The notes: a model not told the origin generated them from the sequence alone. Shown: positions 9,786 to 22,900, numbered from the stretch's first letter. The stretch is DNA of 64,000 nucleotides from Panagrolaimus kolymaensis (GCA_028622995.1 JAJQJQ010000004.1:2480001-2544000); one strand, 5' to 3'. Numbers and translations are program-made.

Positions 9786-11508
9786 TTAACCCTGAACTTT
9801 ATCAAATACACCGTAAATGAGAGGATTCACCAGAGAATTAACAACAATGAGAGAATTAAGAAAAGGAGTAAAATCCATGATTCGATTGATGAAATAACCA
9901 CGAGATTCATGGGCTACAAAAATATTTATAATTGCAAAAAGATTATATGGAGTCCAAAGAGTTAAGTATGCAATCAAAATAAATGCTGCTTGCTTTTTGG
10001 TTTTCTGAAAAAAATAAATTTCATAAAACTTTGGAAATGCAGAAATTTATATATGGTACTAAACACAAAATTAAAAAAAAAATCGCCGCACCTGTCTTGC
10101 TCGAGCAATAGTTTGCATTGCCATCGGACCAATTTTGCTGCCAGATCGACTCTGCTGAATTATGCTACGATTTAAAATATTTGGTTTCAGCTGCTCTGAT
10201 TGTGATCGCTGATAATTATATTTTTCAATAGAAGTACTAAACATGAGACTCCTAAATAACTTATCTATTAAGCTTATGGATTTCATTTTTTAAAGTTACC
10301 TTCTTTCAGGCAACGATGAACCCATGCGTTTAAATTCTTCACAAGTTCTTTTTGTTGTTATGGCTTTATTTTGTTTTAACTCAACAGCTGGCAATGATCT
10401 AGAAGTGAATTCATCTGGTTCGACTTCATTGTAAGTGCTTGAATTAGAATTCAAATCAGTAAATTTAGCTGCAGCAGGTTTGGAAGAAAATATCATAGAA
10501 AATACTGAAGTTCTCGAAGTCATTTCATCAAACAATTCTGCAGGTTGTCGAGAAAATGATTTGAGTATGCAAAGAATATAAATATATGAAACTGCAATAA
10601 TCAAGGCAGGTAGCCAAAAAACAAAGAGTAAATGACAAATATTATAAAAAGTTTCCCAATGGCTTATTTGAATCCATTCTTCCCAAAGTATTGCTTTTTT
10701 AGAGTGCGTGATTCCTGGGTAACTTGCTTGATGCTCAAGTTGTGATTTCATTGACATCCAAATAGGTGCGCATTGTCTGTAATTAAATGATTAGAATAAA
10801 TTTATGGAAGAATGAAAGATACCGAAATCCAGGCATATCCGGCGGAGAAACAACACCAAAAATATATAATTGTGGAAGGGAAAGAAGAAAGGCAAAACTC
10901 CAAGCAATAATCAACATTTTTTGACATCGTTTAAATGCCAATTTTGATGCTTTAAAGCTACTAAATAAAATATATTAACCATGTTATTTTTCTTACAACT
11001 TTACACATACCTTAATTTATATGCACCAAATACTCGATCCACAGCAATGCAAACAATAACGAAAGAAGTTAAATAAAAAACAAAAGTATAAAAGAATTTT
11101 ATAATTCGACAAAGGAAATCTCCGCCCAACCATTGAGTAGTTAATAGCCATCCTATTTGAGCTGTGGTATAAATAAATAAAGTCATTAAATCAGCAATAT
11201 TTAAATGAATTCTTAATAAATTTATTTGTGAATTTCCCGATGATGAATTATTAGAATTCCTCGACGACGCTGGTTTTTTTGAATTTCGAAAACTTTTAGA
11301 AAGTTTATAAAAGGATATTAAATTTAATGGAGCTCCTATTACAAAACATATAGATAAAATATATATTTCTATCTGAAACTTTGATATTAAAACGTTTATG
11401 CTTCTTTGTGGAATTTACCAGTTCTATGGAAGTTCTTTCAATGGTATCTGTAAATTCTAATGGCACTTCTGTAGTCAAATTAAGCAGATCGTTGGTTCCA
11501 TTTATCAT
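9786..11508 (-). CDS. Rhodopsin-family peptide GPCR, GnRH/AKH-receptor-like, copy B
   Basis: Six exons on the minus strand: 11419-11508, 11011-11372, 10823-10960, 10300-10776, 10092-10251, 9786-10004 (481 residues). Intron positions and phases match copy A exon for exon. TM1 to the start of ECL2 is nearly the same protein as copy A, with DRV at the TM3 end, while the N-terminus, ECL2 (SYPGITHSKKAILWEEW), third intracellular loop and extreme C-terminus differ. TM6 has LWTPYN and TM7 has NSLVNPLIY. Both receptors would sit in the plasma membrane of signalling cells and couple to G proteins. Differences in ECL2 and ICL3 suggest they may differ in ligand preference or coupling. All splice joins keep frame and no key motif is broken, so I regard it as functional. 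Confidence 0.85.
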
Positions 11509-14506
11509 GCCTAAAAAAATTCTTACATTTAATTATGTGTTCTTTGTTTTGTTTTTTTAATTTTAGAAACGTTCGATGACAAATAAATTGACACTTTTTT
11601 TGAAACGTCGATGAGAGCTAAACAAACAAACTAACATGGGCATCAAAAAATGGGCATCTCTCATTACTCAAAAAAGAAAGAAAATAGAAAAATGACTCAA
11701 AAATGGGTTTAATTATGTTTCATAAAAAAAATAGAGAATATGGCTACAATGGAAAAAAAGATGGCACAAAAATAAAAGATAAAATTAAGTCAGCGAGAAA
11801 AAATGAACGGCTTTTCCTCTCTAAATTTTTCTTGGAGAATGAATGTGTGTAAAAAAAATAAGATCAAAACAAAACAAAAAACAAATACGTAAATTGATGA
11901 TGACTTGAAAATTGAAAAATACCTACAATAAATTAATTCTCAAAGGAAAAGGTTTTGGCAAATATAAATAAAAAACATGACATTTTTTGTGCCTTTTAAA
12001 GGGTATTATTATTATGAATGAATAAATTGGCTAGGCGCCATACCTGGTGAGTTTTTAAAAAAATATATAGTACTTTATAGGTGGCTTACATTGTAGTGTA
12101 AAAAATGAGGAAGTTTTTTTTTGTGTCCGTTGAGACAATTAAATATTAGTTAAAGCGTAGTGTAATTCATAAAGGTAGTAATTTGAAGGTACAATGTTAG
12201 GGAAAATAAAAAATTATAAAGCGAGAAAACTTTACGAAACAATATAAAAAATGGTTTTTATGATTAACAAATTTTAACCAAGGAATATGGCAACTAAAAA
12301 GACAACATATTCTATTTTTAACATATCTCTCAACAATAAAAAAACATTCCTTGTCATGTAAGTTTTGCTTTTATTTACTTCCCTAAAAACTCAAATATAA
12401 ATGACCAATCCAAAAACTTCTAACAATTCATGGAAGGAAAAATGCTTTAGATTTTTTATTTGGCGCCATCGACATGAAAAAATTAAACACGCAATAAAAC
12501 AAAAAATATAACAAAGAATTGTATTTCCTGTAGTTTGTTTTCTTGGAAAACTTCAAAAAGATAAACGCTAACTCCCGAAAGAAAAAAATGTATGTATGTT
12601 TTTTTGTTTATTAAAAAAAGTTTGGAAAATTTGTTTTTAAAAATAAAAAATGACCAAAGAAGCCGGTCGCCGCCGCGACATGAAAAAAAACCCGCGGTAA
12701 ATTGATTAGTCGTCTCAAAGGAATAATAAATAATAATAAAATTGTTTCGAAATTGAATAAAGTTTTTAAGGTTAAAGAATTTTTATTACACCGAAGAAAG
12801 AAAAAATAAATACTGTTGGAGGGAAAAAATGTTTGAATAAATGGCAACTTTAGTCTTGACTATAAACATTTTTTTACGCAGATACAATTTTAAGGTAAAG
12901 GAAAATTGCATATCCTCGAGGAAAAGTTTAAAGCTATAAAATCGGAGAAGAATAAAAAATAAATTAGAATACAAAAATTTGCTGTTAGAAAACATGTATG
13001 CTTTTACTTTATTTCACAACTTCGATCGACATCGAAACCGGCGATTCAAGTTTTTTTTTCAACTTTTCTCTTCACTCAAAAAATTTAAAAACTTTAGCAA
13101 TAAAAAAACACATATTAAAAATGTGTTTATGTCATTTCATTTAAAGTGAAAAAAGAAAAAAAGTGTTGTTAAAGCTTGAATGAAAATCGACAGCTAATTA
13201 ATTATTTTTAATCAAAGGAAGTTAAGATAAAAAGCAAAGTCATGCGAGACCGCCAACAAGATAAATGATGTCAAAAATTCCTGGCTTGCTTGCTTTGATC
13301 GCCCAGTTGTCTTTTTTTTCGCTTTTAAAAAAGGATATTTTAGCTTTGATGGAAAAATATATGAAAAATAAACGAAAAATAGAGAAAAAAAAGTTAACAA
13401 ACTACATGTTCATGGAAGAAAAATATGTTTCAATTACAAAAAGTTGTAAAAAAATAAATATAAAAGTTAACATGTTTTTAATAAAAAAATAAAAAGCATG
13501 TAGGATTTTACGATTTTATATCCACAAAAGCTTAATAAATTTGTGATAAAACTCAAAATCAGATTTTTTTTAAATAATGTTAAAAAATTTAAGCTTTGTC
13601 TAAGCTATAAACAGATATTTCTTCTAATATGATTAACGCCCATTCGGGAAGTATGTTTTAAAGATGAGTCAAATGAATCTGGGTAAAAAACTTGGAGATA
13701 TTTGAACCTCTTTCGAATGAGGGAAACGCGAGAAAACACAACTCAGAATTTGAAAAATACACAGAAATGAGCCTAATTTAGAAACAAAATATTAAAAAAA
13801 AAGAGGGAGGAAGGAAGACGCAGTTTATAATTATCAAAACAAATGAGTGGTGTTCATAAAGCGCATTTAATAATCTTTCCTTCTGCAAAAAAACCCCGCC
13901 TTTTTCGTTTGAGAGAAAATTGGATAATTGTATACATGATTTCCGGTTTTAAACCATTTTACTCTCAACAAAATAAATTATTGCTAAGAATTAATTTCAT
14001 AAATAGTTATAACTTTTTTAGTGAACAAAAAACATAAATTTTATGAAACATTTGGCTTACATAAATCAAAGAACCGCCTATAATTAGCCTAAGCTTTTTG
14101 AAAGTTTAAAAAAAGCTAAACTTTCAAAATTATAAAAGATAAAAAAATTAGTTTAAGAGCCGCCATAAAACAGGAGAAAAATATTCTTAAAATTCATGGA
14201 ATCTGCATGCAGTAGTAACATGTTTTGTAAAAATAGATGAACCAGGCAGCTGGTTTTTTGCGCAAAAATACATAGTTTGATTTTTTGCTCACGTTCTTAC
14301 ATTAGAATTCATACAGTGAATTTATTATTTCAAAGAAGAAAATAGAGTTAAAATGAAAAAAATTGAGAATATTATTTTTGCTACTATAAATTTCATGCAA
14401 AAATTCATTGGATTATGTCAACAACAAAAAAACTATATTAATTGCTCCTTAAGGAGTACGTCAAAAGCAAAAATCAAAAAATGGATATATTTTTCAAAAG
14501 ACTTAC
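11509..14506. other. Gene-poor region
   Basis: AT-rich DNA with only short chance ORFs. A small GC-rich island (about 12661-12700, with GTCGC/GCGAC arms) stands out from the background but matches nothing I know. Confidence 0.45.
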
Positions 14507-14681
14507 TTCTGACACTGTAATTTAAAAGAATCGCCTCATTGAATTCATTCAACTTTAATTGTGCTAACAAACATGAAAAATAGCGATGCCATCTTTCAAG
14601 GGAAAGCTTATCGTAGATTATGTCGCCTGGTATTGATTCCATGTTTTGAAAGAACCTTTTAGTTGTTTGTGGAAATATCAC
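14507..14681 (-). other. Exon-like ORF, unassigned
   Basis: An open minus-strand stretch of about 58 codons ends at a good donor (AGAA|GTAAGT, donor bases 14505-14506). The translation (RWHRYFSCLLAQLKLNEF...) has a balanced amphipathic composition unlike the surrounding chance ORFs. The LKLNEFNEAILL stretch faintly recalls a nuclear-receptor ligand-domain helix, but there are no partner exons that I can join. It may be a relic exon or a false positive. Confidence 0.2.
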
Positions 14682-17600
14682 AACAGTGAAAGGTCAATAA
14701 CAATATTTAAAGAATAAATATAACTTTCATCAAAGGTTAAAAGAACATCAACCAAATACATATATTAACACCATTACAACTCTCCCAATAATAGCTACTA
14801 CTACAATAATGCCATTTTATATCTTAAAAATTAATCTTAAAAAAAAATATTTAAGAAAACAGAAAATAAGATTAAACTTAAAAACAGCTTTTTATGAGGA
14901 AAAAACGTTTAGACGCCAATATTCAACACCACAAAAAGCCAAATTCAATAAAAACGTAAATCTTTTTGCTACTCCCCTAAAAAAACATTTAAAAAAAGAA
15001 AAGACAAAAAAAAAAGCCTGTGAGAAAATGGTCGTTTGAATTACATTGACCTCTTCTTTCTTCGCAACATCACAGAAAAGAAGCAACGCTAGTAGTAGTG
15101 AAATTTATTTATGGAAGGACTAAAAAAAGAGAAGGCAAAACAAGAAAGTCGAAAAAAGGATGTATGTATTATTTATTGCTTTTTTGGTAATCTTTTAACA
15201 TTGACATTTATGTAGGAGGAAAAATAAAATGGAAAGATGGTATTATTTCAAAAATGAAATTTTTATTTCTTCACAGACCAGAAAAAGTCCATAGAAAAAA
15301 AATTCAACCAAATAAAACTGTATCATCGTTTATTAGAAAAATTTGTAAGCTAAATCAAATAAATTCGTGGGTTTACAAAATCATTATAAAAAGAAACATC
15401 ATCTTAATTTTTTAGAAAAGCTACTATATTATTTCTGAATATTTAATATTTGCTTATATTTTTGGCAACTATCATAATTAAAAGGTAAATTTTACAACTT
15501 TCTTTTCTTCTCCTCACTCCAAATAATTACCTAGAATGCCCTTTCTTTTTAACTACCATTTAATTTTTTTTTACTTTTAAGCCATAGTAAAGAAATCAAG
15601 CCACCACAAAGATTCGGAGAACTATGAAAACAACCATTTTTTTCTTTACTTGCAAAATACTTTTATAAGTCCTTCCTCCTAATTTATGTTGTTAGTGCGT
15701 GCGTGCGTCTCTGCCTGGAAATCTATCATGGGAAAGTTGCAAAAGAATGAAAAAGTAAATGAAAAATTTGCATAAACAAGAATGTATGCGCAAAAAAGGA
15801 AGTTTCATTTCCATTTTTTATAAAAACGAAGCGATGATGAGTGGCGGTTGATTTTGGAGAAACATTTGAGGCTAATGTCAAGAGAATGATCCAAGAACCC
15901 AAAAACATTGGAAGGATCCAAGAACCAAAATCAAAATTAATGAAATATTTTGCATATATATAGATGAACTTCAAAAAATGAAATTTTCTCTTGCATACAT
16001 TAATGATTTTGCATAATATTTGTTTAATTTTCGTTTCCTTCCTCCTAATTTCTATTGTTAGTGCGTGCGTGCGTCCGCGCTTCTATGTAAATTTACTATT
16101 TTCAAGCATACAAAGGAAAAAAAATGAAACAAAACAAGTAAAAGAGAAAATTCTAAAAATTTGCATACATATAAACTTTTCATTCGCAGTTAATGAAACA
16201 TTTTCTCGCGGGGCCATAGGCCCCGCTTTGCACCTAGTACCAAATTAAATTTGGTCAATAACGAAACATACGTAAGTTTAAAAAAATTTGTAAGCTTCCG
16301 ATAAAAACAAAATAAATACTATCGGAAAATTCACAACTATTTTTAAACAATTAAAAAGTTTGAATCATTGTTGCTAATTCATAAAACAAAGACATTCGGT
16401 TACTAAGTTACAATTGTTTTCAAAAAAAAAAAAGGAGAGATAAACAAAGACCAAGCTTTCGTATTTTCTTTTATTAAATTTTAAAGTTAAAAAAACATTG
16501 GTTATAGCCTATAGTTGCTTCCTTTTTTAGTCGATGTCCTTTTTTGAAACCACAAAAAAACAACAAAAAACTTTTAACTGCAAAAATAAAGTTTCACTTT
16601 TGCAAAATGAAAAAGTTTATTTTAGCCGCATTCTTTGATGATGATTAACAAATAAAAACAAAAACAGCAAAAAAATTAAGTGAACTAAGGGAACCCGGAA
16701 AAATAAAGAAAGTAAAGTTATGCCTCGAGCAGGCTTTTTTATTTCTTCGTTAAAAATTTTCTATTTTGCATGTATGCTTTTTCTTCAAATTGTAAATTTG
16801 TAGATGAGGAAACAAACACTTTTTTCCTAACTAGTTTCTTCTGAGAAAGAGGCTATTATAGAGAAATTAGCTAAATAATTTGAAACGTAAAATATTATTT
16901 AGCTAATTTTGCAAACAAGTGTCTGCCTTTTGAACAAAAATAAATCAAAGCAATTTTTAATAAATGAAAAATTACTTCCATGGAACTTCGCTTATAAAAA
17001 TATCGAAGCCATTGCGATGCCTGATAATGATAATCCGAAGCCTCATAATTTTAATTTATTAATAGGAGCAAAAAAGACGAACAACACTTCCCATTGTTAG
17101 CAATGTACTCCTTTTTATATATAAAAATGGAGACGAGTAAGAATAACGTCAATAAGAAAGAAAACTATCCAGGGAAATGCCGAATGTTCTCAAAAGAAAA
17201 AAAAGTTGTTGAATTGAAGAAAATAAATAAGTATGGATAAGTAAGTTAATCAAAAAGATCCATGTCTTAATATTGAATTTTTTTAGAAGCTTTTCTTAGC
17301 AAAAAAAAGTTTTAACCAAAAAAATGTGTGAAACGCAAACAATGAACAAAAACACACACAAAACGGAACGGCAGCTTCTTCTTTCATCATCAAAACTCTT
17401 TTTCTCAAAATTAAGTTATTAGCCTTTTTCACGAGGAAAAAAATGATACAAACAACTAACAAACAAAACTAATTAATTTTTTTACTAGGTATTAATCTAT
17501 TTTTTAAACTTAGCATCAAAGTCAATGTCTATGACTAAATCGGCTATAAAAAAATTAGCTTCTTTAACAATAAAGATATTTCGATGAAGCATGAAAGAAA

Positions 17601-18163
17601 AGGCTACGAAAAAAAAATTCTCAAAAAGTTAATGAGGAAGCAATATTTCCATTTCTTATTTTATTATTATTATAATAAGTCTGTCCTTACTTGTTACATA
17701 AAATTTTTTTTGTTCTATTTTAATCTTCATCCATATTTTATTATTATATATATGTGTAAACATCCCCAAAAAAATATGATATCTCAAAGACAACCCTTTT
17801 GACATTTCTTGACTCTATCTATGTGTGTTGCATCTTCTTTTCAATATGCAAGTAAAAAGAGAAAAACTCAAATTAATCCTTTATTTGTAAGCCTTTCTAT
17901 CCAATACTTAAAATTTAATGTCGATTTTTTTCGTCATTAATTTGGAATTCTTATTGCTTTTTTGTTGTTGTTCAAGACCAGACAGCTTTCTCGGTTCAGG
18001 ATAGAAAATTGGAACAAAATACTGAAACTTTTTATGCCAAAAATAAGGAACATATTTATTAGAGATAAAGTTGTTTATTATTCACGAGAATATTGTATAA
18101 TTAATATTACAAAAATAATAAGATTTATAAATGAAAAATCATTTTTCAAAAATGATTATTTTT
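14682..18163. other. Gene-poor region
   Basis: No convincing gene. It holds a repeated block ending TTAGTGCGTGCGTGCGTC (near 15670 and 16038), a small direct repeat GGATCCAAGAACC (about 15888-15926) and a Helitron-like terminus near 16.2 kb. Confidence 0.45.
16038..16237 (+). mobile_element. Candidate non-autonomous Helitron with 3' hairpin-CTAG end
   Basis: The 3' side has a perfect GC-rich hairpin, GCGGGGCC-ATA-GGCCCCGC (16208-16226), then seven bases and CTAG (16234-16237) followed by T. This is the layout of Helitron 3' ends (hairpin shortly before CTRR, insertion before T). The proposed 5' end starts TCCTTCCTCC near 16038, and the same 5' block occurs again near 15670, suggesting a second truncated copy or a longer element. 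The base before the 5' TC is not the expected A, so the left boundary is uncertain. No Rep/helicase coding is seen. Confidence 0.45.
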
Positions 18164-19457
18164 TTAGTTGACTTGGCAACGGATGTCACATTCTCGACCA
18201 TATCCAAGGCGGATATCTTCACAAGCAAAATAACCATTCTAAAAGGATTCAATAAATTTTATTAAAACAGATATCAAATTAACTTACAGGTTTGTTGCAA
18301 GAAAGATCAGTCGCTTGTTTAACGCATTGAGTGTAATTTTTAACATATCTAAAAAATTTGGGTTTTACTTATTGCAGAGAAATCAATTTGTTGCTTCTGG
18401 TTAGAAACAAAAGTAAAAAAGTTAATCCTTTAAAAAAATACTGTAGAGTAAAACCAACTGCTTTTGAAATTAAAAAAAATGTTAAGCCTTTTTGAAACAC
18501 CCCTTTAATCGTACTATCAAGAAAGTCCTATTATGACCGCTCACAAACGCGAATTCAAAGGTTCTATGAATTCAGAAAGAAAAAATCTTACGGGCACATA
18601 TTATCCCAATGTCCAGTGACTCCATTAACATAAGCAGTATTACATCCTTCATTTTGATTAAGCGATGCCAAGCAAGTCCAAGTTGATTTATCCATAAATT
18701 CTAAAACTCATCTTACTTATTTATTCAATCTTGTAATTTTTAGAAGAAATTGCTTACGTTGATAACCTATGTTGCACATAAAGTCGAGGCTATAAAAGTA
18801 TATTTTTTATATTTTAGATAGTAGTATTCTAAAATTAAGCACTTACTGGGACCACATGCGAACATAATAAGCTGCAGTATTCCAATCCTGTGTGTAATGC
18901 ATGAGGCCATAAATATTGATGCAATGATAATAATTTTCTTGTCCAAGAGTGATATAAAAAAGATCACGAGAGCGACAAACCTTTTGAAGGACATTAACAT
19001 CATCGGTTTTAAGCATAGTTTTTATAATAACCCAAAGACTTGTTGCATTTTTCCATGTGTACGCTGTATTGATGCCAAGATACATCAACCAATCAGTCTA
19101 TAAAATGTTTGTGATTTGGAGTAAACTGAATTTTTTCTAATCATTTGGATCGACGTGGTTCAAAAATATAAGAAAGTCATACTGTAGAAAAAGAGAAATC
19201 GAAAATATCCAAAACAAAAATTTATTATCGATTTGCATTTTTGTCATTTTTATTATTCAAAATCTTTAAAAAAAACTTACATTAGCTTTGAGAATCATTT
19301 GTTCATTGGGACATTCATTGCCTACAGCGGCATTGCCACCAAATAATTTTGGTAAATATTCTGGAGGGGTTAATGCGATGAGATTATCAAACGTGAAACT
19401 TGGAGATGTGGCAATTGCTAAAGCGGCAAGGGCCAAAACAACTACAACTTTGCGCAT
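18164..19457 (-). CDS. Secreted Cys-containing nematode protein (DUF19-like?)
   Basis: Six exons on the minus strand: 19281-19457, 18847-19097, 18758-18789, 18592-18700, 18288-18348, 18164-18238 (234 codons including stop). A clear signal peptide (MRKVVVVLALAALAIA) opens the chain. The mature part has about ten cysteines spread over the length (for example VCRSRD, YYHC, FMCN, WTCLASL, EGC, MCPYV, ECDIRC), two potential N-glycosylation sites (NATS, NYTQ) and no membrane segment after the leader, so it should be secreted and disulphide-bonded. Cysteine spacing and the C...F/Y...C pattern recall nematode DUF19 or CPG-4-like domains, but I cannot confirm the family by eye. Joins preserve frame at all five introns. 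The 32-bp third exon is unusually small. Confidence 0.7.
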
Positions 19458-19958
19458 TGCTGTTGATAGTCTAAAACGATAAAGTTAGTTAAAATAAATT
19501 TAAAATGGTAAAACGCTAAAAAAACGTTAAATTGATTTTCCACATTCTGGAAGAAGAAGGTAACATCAAAATAAATGGATGCTTACTTTTTTTAATGTTC
19601 AAAGTTATCAGTTTATTGCATTATTTTTTCTCTTTGATTTTTAGATAATTAGCTGCTTTCATGCGCGTTATAATACTTTTTTATGGAAGCGTCAATTCAA
19701 TGTGATTGTGATAATTGGCTTGGTTTCTTAAAGAAAAAAAGGTGACGCCCAATCAGTTAGTTTTGCTGCGAAAAAGAAAATTTAAACAACAGCATAGTTC
19801 GTAGCCATTAAAAAACTTTTACAAATCCCGCAAAGCAGCTCGAAAAATAAAAACCATTCTCGAAAGGATGAAATTTGCATAACTCGAAGAGGTAGCAAAA
19901 AACAAGATAAATAAAAGCAAGTTATTTCATTTTTGTCATTTGCAAAGTCAACGCAAAA
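19458..19958. other. Divergent intergenic region
   Basis: Shared 5' region between the secreted protein gene (-) and the ferlin gene (+). No additional gene is visible; it should contain both promoters. Confidence 0.5.
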
Positions 19959-22900
19959 ATGAAAAAAGTTGTGAATAAAGCGAAAGAAAAAGTTGTTGAA
20001 CGGATGGTGAAAAATAAAGTGGAAAAAGTACTTGGTAAAAACGCTGATGAAGAAGAAGAAGAGCAACAATATGAAAGTGATGGAACTGAAACATCTGCCA
20101 CTCCTAAAACCAATGGATTTCGTTCAAAAATTGCTGGAAAATTTAAGAGATTGCGTAAATCTTCATCAAATACCGAAAGCAGTGTCAATGAAAAAGCTCA
20201 TGAAAGTGATACCGAAACTCCTGTTGAAACTTCTGATGGAACTGAAGAAAAAGAGGTATGATTTTTTTTCCTTTGTTATTGAAACATAAATATTTTTAGG
20301 GTTCTGATGATTACTCAATACCAACATCTCAAGATAACTCTTCATGGGAATCAGATGATGCCAGCAGTGTTCAAGGAAAAAATCGTGGAAAGGATTTAGC
20401 TTTTGATAATGAAATGAGCAAACCTGTAAATGATGATCTTCCACAAGATAAAAAGACAAAATTCACGGTAAATATTACACATTTAGTATTACTATATGCA
20501 TAATAATTTTTAGGTTGCTATCAGAGTTATTGATGCTATCGAATTACAAGGTTTTGAAGGACAAGAACTTAATCCTATGGTAAGAATCGTCGTTGGAAAC
20601 AAATGCAGAAAAACTCATGTCATTAGAGGAACTGATAATCCACATTGGGATCAAACACTATATTTTACATTGAAAACAACTTTACAAGAATTGAGTGCGA
20701 AAGCTGTTGAATTTAAAGTAAGTTATTATCTTTTTTTAATTAAATAATGAAAGTTGCAAAATTGCAAGTTTCTTGCAAAACAAGCATTGAAAGAATCTTA
20801 CACAGACTACTTAATGAGTTTTCGTTGCAAAAAATTTGGGAATTTTTGAAAAGCCTTTCAAAGACTTTGAAAAAAAGAAGATGATTTTTTCTTCAATTCT
20901 TCAATGTTGCTATTTTTTAGGTTTATAGTGCTGGAAGCTTTCTTCGCAATGCTTTAATTGGTGGATTTCGATATGATTTAGGCTTAATCTACAAAAGTCC
21001 TAACCACAAAGCACTTGGAAAATTTCTTGCTCTACGTGCAGTTTCTGATGAATCTGATACTGAAGATGGTCAAATCCGTGGATTTCTTCGAATTTGTGCT
21101 GGTATCACTTATCCTGGATATTCTGGTTCCATGTCATTACCGTACAATCCAAAAGATTGTGAAGTTATTGATGCTGCTGATGCTTTATGCTATAGACTTC
21201 AATTTCGTTCTTACAAACTCTTGTCAATTGTTTCTCGTGTTCGTTTTGCAAATAACAAAGCACCTGCTGCACCCATGTTATTAGCTGTTGAAATTATGCT
21301 TGGTGAACAACGAGTTGTATCTACGTTTCAAGAATCAACTGATGAAAATATTTCAATCAATGAAGAACTTCTCCTGCCAATTATGTGGCCATCTGTTTCA
21401 CGTAAAGTAAGTTCATAATTTCCATTTTCCTTTATTCTAAAATCGTTAAATATTTAGATTCGTATCAGAATTCTCTCAAAAAAGCATAAGAAAGCTAAGA
21501 AGACCGTTGTTTGTACTGCATTTTTGGATATGAAACAACTTTGTCAATCAGGTGATAATGGATATTTGCCTCTCTTTGGTCCAAGTTTCGTCAATTTCTA
21601 TGGTCCTGATTTGGGAAAAAACAAGCCATCATCTTCTGAAACAAAGCGAATGAGGGATGGTATCTCTGAATGCACAACGTTTGTTTTTTATTTCATAAAA
21701 ATTCTTATTTCTTCTAAACTTTAATTTTAGATTTTATGGTCGACTTTTATGTGATCTTGATTGCGAAGCAACAAAACTTCAACGCCCTACCGTGAGAGAC
21801 TTGACGATGGCTGCTATAATTGGTTCTGAAGCTTTTTATTGTCGTCGAAATTTTACCCTTTTTGCAAGCTTTTTCTCTGCCAACATGATCAATTCTGAAT
21901 TCAAGTAAAGTTTTTTCCTCTCATTTGTGATTTAATGATTTGTTTTTAGGTCAAACAATGTACAATTTGCGATTTCTATTGGTGAATTTGGTAATCCTGA
22001 TTATGATTTGGTTTTAAACAGCAGTGATCGAAGTCTTCCCGTATGTTTTTTTTACTATCATGTTCTTTATTTACATTTCATTTTCAGTCTATGCCAATTT
22101 ATGATTCGACAAAATCTTATGCTATGCCATGGGGTACTCATAAACCAATTTGTGAGATTCAATGTTCATGGGAAAATATTATGCCAAGAATTGCTCAATC
22201 AAATGCCATATTTCGTATTGTCAAACTTCTTCAAGAATTTCGTGAGGAAGCTGAAGCTCGATCTGCAAATAATACTGAAGTTGGAGCCTTGGTTTCTGTT
22301 GTTGTCAATGCTATTGATGAAACGATTTGTGCTTTACAGCTTATTGAGAAATCTGCATCATACTTCAAGGGGCATGATAACAGTGAAATGTGGCTAACGA
22401 AACTTGACCACCATCTTGAACAATCACGCTTCATCAAATTTTCGCAACTTTCTTACAAGCTTGAATCATTCAAATATACTGCATTAGAAGCAAGTCAAAT
22501 GGAAGAACCTGGAATCCAAAAGTTGCTAACATGTGCCAAAGAATTGGAAGAATTGGCTCTTGATGTGCAAATTTCTATCCCTGATGTCTTTTTATGGATG
22601 TTAGTTGATCGTGAAGCTGTTGCATATGCTAGAATTCCTGTTCCTGAAATTACTTTCAATACAAATGAAATGAAAGCGGGTGTTGATGCTGGCAAACTAA
22701 GGACTTTTTACTTTACTTGGTTAAAGCAAAAACGTCTTAATCGTAAATTAATGGTAAGTGTTAGCTAATGTTAAATGCGATTTTACATAACTTACTTATT
22801 TTAGGAGCAATCCATTCCATCTGTTTTGCACGCTCGTTTATGGTTTGGTTTGTCTGAATATCGTCAATATTGGGAGCATTCATTGGCACCTGGAAAAATG

